From Pseudomonadota bacterium (GTDB lineage Bacteria > Pseudomonadota > Alphaproteobacteria > Caulobacterales > Aquidulcibacteraceae): a stretch of 8,252 nt of DNA. The position numbers and the translations under genes were made by a program. Of this stretch, positions 1-6,499 are shown in pieces. How positions within the stretch are numbered: the first letter of the stretch is position 1; the number at the start of each line of letters is the position of its first letter. The DNA lies in assembly GCA_023461135.1 (NCBI GenBank), contig JAEWNX010000270.1:1-8252 (forward strand). Direction: 5' to 3'. The notes under the pieces were generated by a model. That model was not told the origin of the DNA and did not search any database. It was given only the letters and a program-made list of their open reading frames with translations.

Positions 1-1
1 C

Positions 2-856
2 GAGATGAACAACGGCTGCGTCTGCTGCACGGTGCGCGGGGATCTCATCCGCATCATCGAGGGCTTGATGAAGCGCAAAGGCCGCTTTGACGCGATCCTG
101 GTGGAAACAACGGGGCTCGCAAAGCCCGCGCCCGTGGCGCAGACGTTTTTTGTCGATGCGGACGTAAAGGCGAAGACGAAGCTCGACGCCATCGTCACGG
201 TCGTGGACGCAAAACACGCCGCGGCGCAATTGGAGACGTCGGAGGAAGCCGCCGAACAAGTCGCCTTCGCGGATGTGATCCTCTTGAACAAGACCGACTT
301 GGTCTCGAAGGACGAGTTGGCGGCGCTGGAGCGGCGAATTCACGGCGTCAATCCCACGGCGCGCGTGCACCGGATGACGCGCGGCGACATTTCGCTCGAC
401 GCGATCCTGGGACTGCATGCGTTCGACCTCGACCGCGTCACGGAAATCGATCCACATTTTCTGCCCGATCACGAATGCGACGATGCGTGCGCGCACAATC
501 ACGAGCACGACCACCACCACGATCACGCGCATCATCATGTGCATGATCACGTGGCGGCAGCCGGCATTTCCAGCGTGTCGCTTGCAACCGACCGGCTGAT
601 CGATCCGCAGAAGCTGCTGCCCTGGCTCGACCAACTGACGCAGCAACGCGGCCCGGACATCCTGCGGCTCAAGGGCATTTTCGCCTTCCCCGACGAACCC
701 AAGCGCTTCGTCGTCCAAGGCGTCCACATGATCGTCGAGGGCGACACCCAGCGCGAATGGCGCGAGGGCGAGGCGCGCACCTCACGCCTCGTCTTCATCG
801 GCCGCAATCTCGACCGCGAGGAGTTGGAGCGCGCCTTCGCCGCGTGCGCCGCGTGA
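2..856 (+). CDS. CobW/COG0523-family GTP-binding metal chaperone, 5' truncated
   Basis: G3E-family P-loop GTPase of the CobW/YjiA/ZNG group, which delivers metal ions (zinc, cobalt or others) to client proteins at the cost of GTP. The reading frame is open from the window edge: GAG at 2-4 gives the Glu before the ATG at 5, and Glu-Met-Asn-Asn-Gly-Cys-Val-Cys-Cys is the internal metal-binding CxCC motif, so the ATG is not the start. Some 50-60 N-terminal residues, including the Walker A loop, lie outside. Counting from the ATG at 5: CxCC at 5-8, ETTG (Walker B region) at 34-37, the guanine-specificity motif NKTD at 95-98, a His/Asp-rich linker at about 156-182 with over a dozen histidines, and the CobW C-terminal domain at about 187-282. 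The His-rich loop is typical of metal-binding members. The metal is not shown by the sequence; zinc is the most likely inference. The stop overlaps the start of the WD40 gene. Confidence 0.93.
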   Translation, partial: EMNNGCVCCTVRGDLIRIIEGLMKRKGRFDAILVETTGLAKPAPVAQTFFVDADVKAKTKLDAIVTVVDAKHAAAQLETSEEAAEQVAFADVILLNKTDLVSKDELAALERRIHGVNPTARVHRMTRGDISLDAILGLHAFDLDRVTEIDPHFLPDHECDDACAHNHEHDHHHDHAHHHVHDHVAAAGISSVSLATDRLIDPQKLLPWLDQLTQQRGPDILRLKGIFAFPDEPKRFVVQGVHMIVEGDTQREWREGEARTSRLVFIGRNLDREELERAFAACAA

Positions 857-1845
857 CAGCGCGCGTCTACACGAACGGACGGCGCTTGGCGCTTGGCGCG
901 AGCGCGACGGCGGCGCACTGGATCGGCGATGAAGCGCTGTTTTCACTGGGCGACGGCGCGGTGGCGGTTGCTTCGCGTGAGACGGAGACGCGCCGCATCA
1001 GCGCACATGACGGCGCTATTTTGAGCGCTGCGTTCCACCCTGACGGCAAGCGCTTGCTCACGGGCGGCGACGATGGCCGGCTGAACGCCGTCTCATCCGA
1101 CGGGGAAATCGAGACGCTCGCCGAATTGCGCAAATGGGTCGATCACATCGTGACGAGCCCTGCTTCCGGCGTCATCGTCGCGGGCGTCGGCAAACAGGCG
1201 ATTGTGCTCCGCGAGGGGAGAGAGAAGCATCGCTTTGAGTATCCCTCCACCATTGGCGGGCTCGCGCTCGACGCCAAAGGCCGCCGCCTGGCCGCCAGTC
1301 ATTATGGCGGCGTGACGCTGCGCTATGTGCTGACGGCGGACGATAAGGGCGTCGCGCTCAAGTGGGCGGGGTCGCACCTCGCCATCACGATTTCGCCGGA
1401 AGCCGACTACGTCATCACCGGGATGCAGGAAAATTCGCTGCATGGCTGGCGATTGCCTGAGAAGATCGATCTGCGCATGGACGGTTATCCGTCCAAGACG
1501 CGCAGTTTTTCGTGGGACAAGCGCGGGCGTTGGCTGGCGACGTCCGGCGCCAACGCCGCCATCGTGTGGCCGTTCGCCGGCAAGCTTGGCCCGCAAGGCA
1601 AGGCGCCCATGCAGCCGGGCGAGCGGCAGGCGCTGGTGAGCGCAGTGGCGTTTCATCCAAGCGAGGACGTGCTCGCCATTGGCTATAGCGACGGCGCCGC
1701 CATCATCGTGCGCTTGGCGGATCAAGCAGGCGCCGAATTGGACGAGCCCGGCGAAGGCGCAGTGACGGCGCTTGCGTGGAGCGGCGACGGTAAGCGCGTC
1801 GCACTGGCCGACGAAGCTGGGCGCGGCGCGATCATCGACGTCTAG
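853..1845 (+). CDS. WD40-repeat beta-propeller protein
   Basis: Predicted soluble cytoplasmic protein of 330 aa made of WD40-like blades, a scaffold fold with no enzymatic motif. Recognisable blades lie at about 51-83 (AHDGAILSAAFHPDGKRLLTGGDDGRL), 132-160, 172-201, 215-240, 260-287 and 301-330; the first 50 residues are a weaker blade. The pattern A-F-H/S-P-D/E-G-K-R-L-A-T/I-G recurs. No signal peptide or membrane segment is visible. I chose the GTG at 853, which overlaps the upstream TGA as GTGA and gives a protein starting VTARVYTNG. A GTG at 844 in the same frame is an alternative, with GGAG at 826-829 some 14 bases upstream. The ATG at 757 is unlikely because it overlaps the conserved GTPase C-terminus and reads as Arg-rich shadow sequence. 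Tight coupling to the GTPase suggests a shared role, perhaps in client recognition or metal sensing; that is inference. Confidence 0.88.
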   Translation: MTARVYTNGRRLALGASATAAHWIGDEALFSLGDGAVAVASRETETRRISAHDGAILSAAFHPDGKRLLTGGDDGRLNAVSSDGEIETLAELRKWVDHIVTSPASGVIVAGVGKQAIVLREGREKHRFEYPSTIGGLALDAKGRRLAASHYGGVTLRYVLTADDKGVALKWAGSHLAITISPEADYVITGMQENSLHGWRLPEKIDLRMDGYPSKTRSFSWDKRGRWLATSGANAAIVWPFAGKLGPQGKAPMQPGERQALVSAVAFHPSEDVLAIGYSDGAAIIVRLADQAGAELDEPGEGAVTALAWSGDGKRVALADEAGRGAIIDV

Positions 1846-1868
1846 CTCGCGCAGGCAGTCGCTGCAGG

Positions 1869-2441
1869 CTAGAAGCCGCAGACCTCTTGCCTCTGGCGCA
1901 AATAGCCTCTGCGCCCTGGCCGAATCGGCCCGCCCTCAGCGTCGATCCAAATTTCGCCGTCGGCCGTCAAATAACACGGCGGCGGCCGCATTGAGCGCGC
2001 CAAGCGCGCCTGTTCGACGACCGACAGCCGCGCCGGATTGTGGGACATCGACCAATAAACACGGGTCGAGGTGAACATGCTCAGCAGCAGGAAGAACGCG
2101 ATTAGCGGCGCCACCGACATCATCGCGTTGAACGTCGGAAGCGAGCGCAGGAAAATCCAGAATGCTTGGCGTTGCTCGGGTCTCGTCAGCCACGCGATCT
2201 CATCGACAAGAGCAGCCGCCGACCTTCGAACGCGCGCCACGATGAACGGCGTGGCCTCGATCGCTGCATGCAATTGCGCCGCTAGCGCGTAGGGAATGAC
2301 CCGCAGCAGGCGCCACGCGAGATAAGACAGAACGCGCGCCTTGCGCTGAAACGGCAGCGCGTCCCAATGCGCCTCCAGCCCGTCGGCATAGGTGGGCGCT
2401 TGTTCCCCTAGGGGCGGTTCCAATGACCCGTAAGGCCACAT
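1869..2441 (-). CDS. hypothetical protein with one membrane segment
   Basis: A 190-aa protein I do not recognise. The N-terminal 100 residues look helical and amphipathic with many Trp/Arg/Leu (AHWDALPFQRKARVLSYLAW, residues 24-43). One clear hydrophobic stretch at about 105-125 (FNAMMSVAPLIAFFLLLSMF) is a likely transmembrane helix. After it come about 65 mostly polar, Arg- and Pro-rich residues, including PPPCYLTADGEIWIDAEGGP at about 153-172, ending in VCGF. There is no signal peptide. An in-frame TAG a few codons upstream makes the ATG at 2441 the first available ATG. No convincing Shine-Dalgarno precedes it. It lies 51 bases after the epimerase stop on the same strand and is probably the last gene of the valS transcript. 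It converges with the WD40 gene across 23 bases. Codon use fits a real gene of this genome; the function is unknown. Confidence 0.7.
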   Translation of the reverse strand: MWPYGSLEPPLGEQAPTYADGLEAHWDALPFQRKARVLSYLAWRLLRVIPYALAAQLHAAIEATPFIVARVRRSAAALVDEIAWLTRPEQRQAFWIFLRSLPTFNAMMSVAPLIAFFLLLSMFTSTRVYWSMSHNPARLSVVEQARLARSMRPPPCYLTADGEIWIDAEGGPIRPGRRGYLRQRQEVCGF

Positions 2442-2492
2442 GCGGCCAATCTATCACTCAGCCCAGCGTTGTGGGTTTCGAGTCCGTAATGC

Positions 2493-3455
2493 TCAGGGCC
2501 GCAGCGCCAACAAACCATCTTCCACGGAAACCACCGGCGAGTAGCCCAAATCCGCGCGCGCTTTGTCGTCCTTCAATATGGAGTCGCGCGAGAGGATCAT
2601 GGCGCTGAAGCGCGTGATCGGCGGTTCGCCTTTGAGCGGCAGCACGGTCCACGCGGCTTCGCAGCTTGCGCCGACAGCGTCAGCCAGCCAGCCCGGAATG
2701 GATTTCTCCGGCAGCGACATGCCGAGCGCATTATGCGCGATGCCGGCGATCATCTCTTTCATCGGCCGCACGCCGTCGTCGAGGATGAAGTAGGCTTCGC
2801 CGCCGCGGCCCTTGGTCAACGCCAAACCTATGGCGTGCACGAGGTTGGCGATGTGGGTTGTTGACGTGCTCGCCTGCCCGTCATTGACCCACATCCATTG
2901 GCCAGACTTGGCCATCTTCTCGATCGTCGGCAACAATGTCGTGTCGCCTGGCCCCCAGATGAAACGCGGGCGGAGAATGATGGTCGTGAAATTCGGGGCA
3001 TTTGCTTCCCGCACCAGCACTTCCGCCTGCGCTTTCGTCGCCGCGTACGGATAGGGCGAGTTCGGCGCGAGCGGATAGGTTTCGTCGGCGCCGCGTAAAT
3101 GTTGGCCGCGCCACAACACGCTTTCCGTGCTGATATGGATGAAGCGCGTCACGCCCGCCTCGTGCGCCGCTTTCAGCAGCCGCGCCGTGCCGTCGACATT
3201 GAAGCGCTTCCAGGCGTCGCGCGGTCCCCATTGTTCGACGAACGCCGCGCAATGCAGCACGGCGTCGGCGCCGCGGAGATGTTCAGCGTCGACGCTTTCC
3301 AGGTCGCAGCGCACCGGCGTCGCGCCGAGCGCGCGGATCGCCGCGTCGGATTTCTCCGAACGCGACATTGCCGTGACGCCGTGCCCATCGGCCACCAAGC
3401 GCTTGGCCGCCGCGCCGCCGACGAACCCAGACGCGCCTGTGACGAAGATGCGCAC
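2493..3455 (-). CDS. NAD(P)-dependent epimerase/dehydratase (extended SDR family)
   Basis: A 320-aa extended short-chain dehydrogenase/reductase, cytoplasmic. The N-terminal Rossmann fold carries the dinucleotide-binding motif TGASGFVG at residues 6-13. DAVLHCAA at 64-71 corresponds to the second conserved strand. Ser109/Ser112 in HISTESV lie at the usual catalytic Ser strand, and the catalytic pair YxxxK is Tyr137/Lys141 in YPYAATK. LRPRFIWGPGD at 161-171 is the typical substrate-side loop and matches the NAD-epimerase and 3-beta-hydroxysteroid dehydrogenase-like subgroups. Arg32 just after strand 2 leaves NADP open as well as NAD. The substrate cannot be told from sequence; sugar nucleotide, sterol-like or flavonoid-like compounds are all possible. 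The start is GTG, sharing one base with the valS stop (TAGTG) and preceded by AAAGG at a good distance, so its translation is tied to valS. The length is normal for the family. Confidence 0.9.
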   Translation of the reverse strand: MRIFVTGASGFVGGAAAKRLVADGHGVTAMSRSEKSDAAIRALGATPVRCDLESVDAEHLRGADAVLHCAAFVEQWGPRDAWKRFNVDGTARLLKAAHEAGVTRFIHISTESVLWRGQHLRGADETYPLAPNSPYPYAATKAQAEVLVREANAPNFTTIILRPRFIWGPGDTTLLPTIEKMAKSGQWMWVNDGQASTSTTHIANLVHAIGLALTKGRGGEAYFILDDGVRPMKEMIAGIAHNALGMSLPEKSIPGWLADAVGASCEAAWTVLPLKGEPPITRFSAMILSRDSILKDDKARADLGYSPVVSVEDGLLALRP

Positions 3456-6241
3456 TACGCCGCCTTTATCTGCGTCAATGCGTGCTTGAGTTTCGCGGCG
3501 GAAGCGGCTGCTTCAGCGCGCCGTTCGCGCAGTTCATCGACCACCTCTTCCGGCGCCTTCTCGACGAATTGCGTGTTGCCGAGCTTCTGGTCCATCTTGC
3601 TGATCTCGCCTTCGAGCTTGGCGATCTCCTTCGACAAGCGCGCCGCTTCGGCAGGCAGATCGACCACCCCTTGCAGCGGCAGCGCGACGGTTGCCGCATC
3701 GAGCACGAACGTCACGGAGCCCTTCGGCGCGTCCTTGGCGCTGGTGGAGTATTCGAGGCGCGCCATGCGGTCGATCAGATCCTGATAGCGCTCCAGCCTG
3801 TTCTCGGTGGCTGCGTCGGCGCCGATCAGCAAGAGCGGGATTTTCGCGCCCGGCGGCACGTTGAGCTCGGAGCGCGTCGACCGCGTCTCCGCGATCAGGC
3901 GCACCATCCACTCGATCTCGGCCTCGGCGTCCTCGTCCACAAGATCGAGCGAGAGCTGCGGCCAGCTTTCGGTGATCAGCATGCCTGACCGCTTCGTCCC
4001 GTACTCGGCCGTTCGCGCCCACAATTCCTCGGTGATGAACGGCATGAACGGGTGCAGCAGGACCAGGATCTGGTCCAACACCCACGCCGCCGTGCGCCGC
4101 GTTTCGGTTTTCGCCGCCTCGTCTTCACCGTTCAGCAAAGGCTTGATGAATTCGAGATACCAGTCGCAATAGACGTTCCAGACAAACTTGTAGAGGGCGC
4201 CCGCGGCTTCGTTGAAGCGCCGCGCTTCCAGCTCGCGCGTCACTGCCGCGGCGGCCTTCGCGGTTTCGCCGACGATCCATTTGTTGACGGCCTGATCGGG
4301 TGAGCGCGGATCGTACTGGTCCCACACCGCGCATTCGTTCATTTGCGCAAAGCGCGCCGCGTTCCAGAGCTTGGTGCCGAAATTGCGATAGCCTTCGATG
4401 CGCTGTTCGCTGAGCTTGATGTCGCGTCCCTGCGCCGCCATCGCCGCCAGCGTGAATCGCAGCGCGTCGGCGCCGAATTTATCGATCAGCTCCAAGGGGT
4501 CCATCGTGTTGCCCTTGGACTTCGACATCTTCTGGCCCTTGGCGTCGCGGACCAGGGCGTGGATGTAGACTTCGTGGAAGGGGACCTCCTTCATGAAGTG
4601 CATGCCCATCATCATCATGCGCGCGACCCAGAAGAAGATGATGTCGTGCGCCGTGACGAGCGTGGAGGTCGGGTAGAACTTCTTCAGCTCCGCCGTTTTC
4701 TCCGGCCAGCCGAGCGTTGAGAAGGGCCACAGCGCCGATGAGAACCACGTGTCGAGCACGTCTTCGTCTTGCCAAAGCAAGGCGTTACCGTTCGCGTCCT
4801 CATAGCTGTTTTTTAGCGCATCCTCTCGGCTCACAACTCTCCACGAGCCAGGCATTTCCGTTTCTGCTTGTCGCAATGCGGCCTGTTCACTTTCCGCGAC
4901 AAAGATTTTTCCATCCGGCCCGTACCAAGCCGGAATGCGATGGCCCCACCAGAGTTGGCGCGAGATGCACCAGGGCTCGATGTTGCGCATCCATTGGAAG
5001 TAGGTTTTCGTCCACTGCTCGGGTACGAACTTGGTCGTGCCTTTCTCCACCGCGGCAATCGGCTTCTTCGCCATCTCGGCCGCGTTCACGTACCATTGGT
5101 CCGTCAGCATCGGCTCGATGACGACATTCGAGCGGTCGCCGAACGGCTGCTGGATTTTCTTGTCTTCGACGCGATCGAGCAGGCCGAGCGCATCGATATC
5201 CGCCACCACCTGCTTGCGCGCTTCGAAGCGATCCAGCCCACGATATTTCGCCGGCACGTGCTCCACGTCGGCCATGCGGCCCTTCGTATCCATCAGCACG
5301 TAGAGCGGAATGTTGTGCGCGCGGGCGACTTTGTAGTCGTTGAAATCGTGCGCGCCGGTGATCTTCACCGCACCTGAGCCGAAATCCGGATCGGGATATT
5401 CGTCGGTGATCACCGGAATGTAGCGGTCCGCCAGCGGCAGCAGCACCTTCTTCCCGACGATCGGCGCATAGCGCTTGTCGCTCGGATGCACCGCCACCGC
5501 GCCGTCGCCCAGCATCGTCTCAGGACGCGTCGTCGCAATGGAGATGTAATCGCGCGTCTCCCACTCAGTGGGATTGCCTTGCTCATCGTGCGCGATCGGA
5601 AACTGGTACGTCTCGCCGTTCTCCAGCGGATACTTGAAGTGCCAGAAGTGGCCGGCGACTTCGCGGTTCTCGACTTCGAGATCGGAGATCGCCGTTTCGA
5701 AGTGCGGGTCCCAGTTCACCAGGCGCTTGTCTTTGTAGATCAGCCCTTCCTTGTAGAGCTGCACGAACACTTTCAGCACCGCCGCTGAAAGCCCCTCATC
5801 CATCGTGAAGCGCTCGCGCGACCAATCGCACGACGCGCCCAGCCGGCGCAGCTGATTGAAAATCATGCCGCCGGACTCTTCCTTCCACGTCCAGACGCGG
5901 CGGATGAACTCTTCGCGCCCGAGCGTGCGGCGATCCTCGTTCGCGCCGGATTCGGCGAGCTGGCGCTCCACGACCATCTGCGTGGCGATGCCGGCGTGAT
6001 CCATGCCGGGCTGCCAGAGCACGCTCTTGCCCCGCAGCCGCTCGAACCGGATCAGCACGTCCTGCAGCGTGTTGTTGAGCGCGTGGCCGATGTGCAGCGA
6101 GCCCGTCACGTTCGGCGGCGGGATGACGATGCAGAACGGATCGGCCTTGGGGTCGTTCTTCGGCTTGAACGCGCCGGATTCCTCCCACGCCTTCGACCAG
6201 CGCGGTTCCACTTCCTTCGGATTGAACGTCGTTTCGATCAT
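3455..6241 (-). CDS. valS: valyl-tRNA synthetase
   Basis: Class Ia aminoacyl-tRNA synthetase that charges tRNA-Val with valine in the cytoplasm using ATP, and edits mischarged Thr. The protein is 928 aa, in the normal range. PPPNVTGSLHIGHALN carries the HIGH signature at 50-53, and KMSKS is at 571-575. The CP1 editing domain spans roughly 190-360, with ATTRPETMLGD at 236-246 and GAVKITGAHDFNDY at 290-303. WCISRQLWWGHRIPAWY at 424-440 and DVLDTWFSSALWP at 494-506 are typical of ValRS. An anticodon-binding helical domain covers about 650-800. The C-terminal coiled-coil arm is at about 862-926, rich in Lys/Glu/Leu heptads. The start MIETTFNPKEVEPRW matches the family N-terminus. No Shine-Dalgarno precedes the ATG. 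Residues about 445-492 are encoded by atypical codons (see findings). It heads a leftward run with the epimerase and a membrane protein; those neighbours have no evident link to translation. Confidence 0.98.
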   Translation of the reverse strand: MIETTFNPKEVEPRWSKAWEESGAFKPKNDPKADPFCIVIPPPNVTGSLHIGHALNNTLQDVLIRFERLRGKSVLWQPGMDHAGIATQMVVERQLAESGANEDRRTLGREEFIRRVWTWKEESGGMIFNQLRRLGASCDWSRERFTMDEGLSAAVLKVFVQLYKEGLIYKDKRLVNWDPHFETAISDLEVENREVAGHFWHFKYPLENGETYQFPIAHDEQGNPTEWETRDYISIATTRPETMLGDGAVAVHPSDKRYAPIVGKKVLLPLADRYIPVITDEYPDPDFGSGAVKITGAHDFNDYKVARAHNIPLYVLMDTKGRMADVEHVPAKYRGLDRFEARKQVVADIDALGLLDRVEDKKIQQPFGDRSNVVIEPMLTDQWYVNAAEMAKKPIAAVEKGTTKFVPEQWTKTYFQWMRNIEPWCISRQLWWGHRIPAWYGPDGKIFVAESEQAALRQAETEMPGSWRVVSREDALKNSYEDANGNALLWQDEDVLDTWFSSALWPFSTLGWPEKTAELKKFYPTSTLVTAHDIIFFWVARMMMMGMHFMKEVPFHEVYIHALVRDAKGQKMSKSKGNTMDPLELIDKFGADALRFTLAAMAAQGRDIKLSEQRIEGYRNFGTKLWNAARFAQMNECAVWDQYDPRSPDQAVNKWIVGETAKAAAAVTRELEARRFNEAAGALYKFVWNVYCDWYLEFIKPLLNGEDEAAKTETRRTAAWVLDQILVLLHPFMPFITEELWARTAEYGTKRSGMLITESWPQLSLDLVDEDAEAEIEWMVRLIAETRSTRSELNVPPGAKIPLLLIGADAATENRLERYQDLIDRMARLEYSTSAKDAPKGSVTFVLDAATVALPLQGVVDLPAEAARLSKEIAKLEGEISKMDQKLGNTQFVEKAPEEVVDELRERRAEAAASAAKLKHALTQIKAA
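3463..3467 (-). promoter_or_regulatory. ribosome binding site for the epimerase GTG start
   Basis: AAAGG on the - strand, inside the last codons of valS, with a 7-base spacer to the GTG at 3455. It supports the GTG as the true start and suggests translational coupling with valS. Confidence 0.55.
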
Positions 6242-6248
6242 GCCGCAG

Positions 6249-6256
6249 GCTATAGC
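6249..6256 (-). promoter_or_regulatory. possible -10 element of the valS promoter
   Basis: GCTATAGC is an 8-base palindrome and so reads the same on the - strand. It resembles the alphaproteobacterial housekeeping -10 (GCTANAWC in Caulobacter, one mismatch). The TATAGC part ends 7 bases before the valS ATG, which would put transcription initiation at or next to the ATG. I see no convincing -35 upstream. Confidence 0.35.
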
Positions 6257-6409
6257 AGGGCCTCATGTTGCATTGCGAGAGGGCGTCCGCTCCGGACCGC
6301 TCCCGGATGAGTGGGCGACGTGCGGCTTCGCCGGCAGGCCGAGGGCGTGCGGATTTCCCCGACCTGCGCCCATTTCAGCCCCCGTCAGCGCTCCTCATCT
6401 CCCGGGCCC

Positions 6410-6442
6410 GGAATGTCGGCCATTGGCCCAGTTCCGACATCC
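6410..6442. repeat. short palindromic dispersed-repeat element (alphaproteobacterial type)
   Basis: GGAATGTCGG at 6410-6419 faces CCGACATCC at 6434-6442. The core stem is TGTCGG/CCGACA with a 14-base loop (CCATTGGCCCAGTT). Translated it reads MSAIGP..TS in one frame and RNVGHWP..DI in another. From memory, these are the spurious peptides that a widespread intergenic palindromic repeat gives in many alphaproteobacterial genomes. Only this one copy is in the window. It sits in the 258-base gap between valS and the hydrolase, upstream of the likely hydrolase start. The rest of that gap (6257-6409 and 6443-6499) shows no gene I can support. Confidence 0.55.
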
Positions 6443-6499
6443 GAGCTGACAACGCGGATTGAAGGTGAGACGGTCGACTGGCGAAGTATGCGAGGGGGC

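Noticed and set aside
417..599. 60-codon frame reading the His-rich stretch as Thr/Ile/Met repeats
   Set aside because: It is the +1 shadow of the repetitive CAC/GAC codons of the CobW His-rich linker.
881..899. Short tandem GGCGCTT repeat (about 2.7 copies)
   Set aside because: It encodes an unremarkable RRLALGA run at the WD40 N-terminus and is within chance for GC-rich coding sequence.
1855..1865. GCAG-TCG-CTGC hairpin between the convergent WD40 and 190-aa genes as a terminator
   Set aside because: The stem is only 4 bp and no T-run follows on either strand.
3099..3785. 228-codon open frame on the + strand across the epimerase and the end of valS
   Set aside because: It is antisense to two genes with clear motifs, has an Arg/Ala-rich composition typical of GC-rich shadow frames, and spans the boundary between them.
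5796..6266. 156-codon - strand frame starting just upstream of valS
   Set aside because: Out-of-frame shadow of the conserved valS N-terminus, Arg-rich and without motifs.
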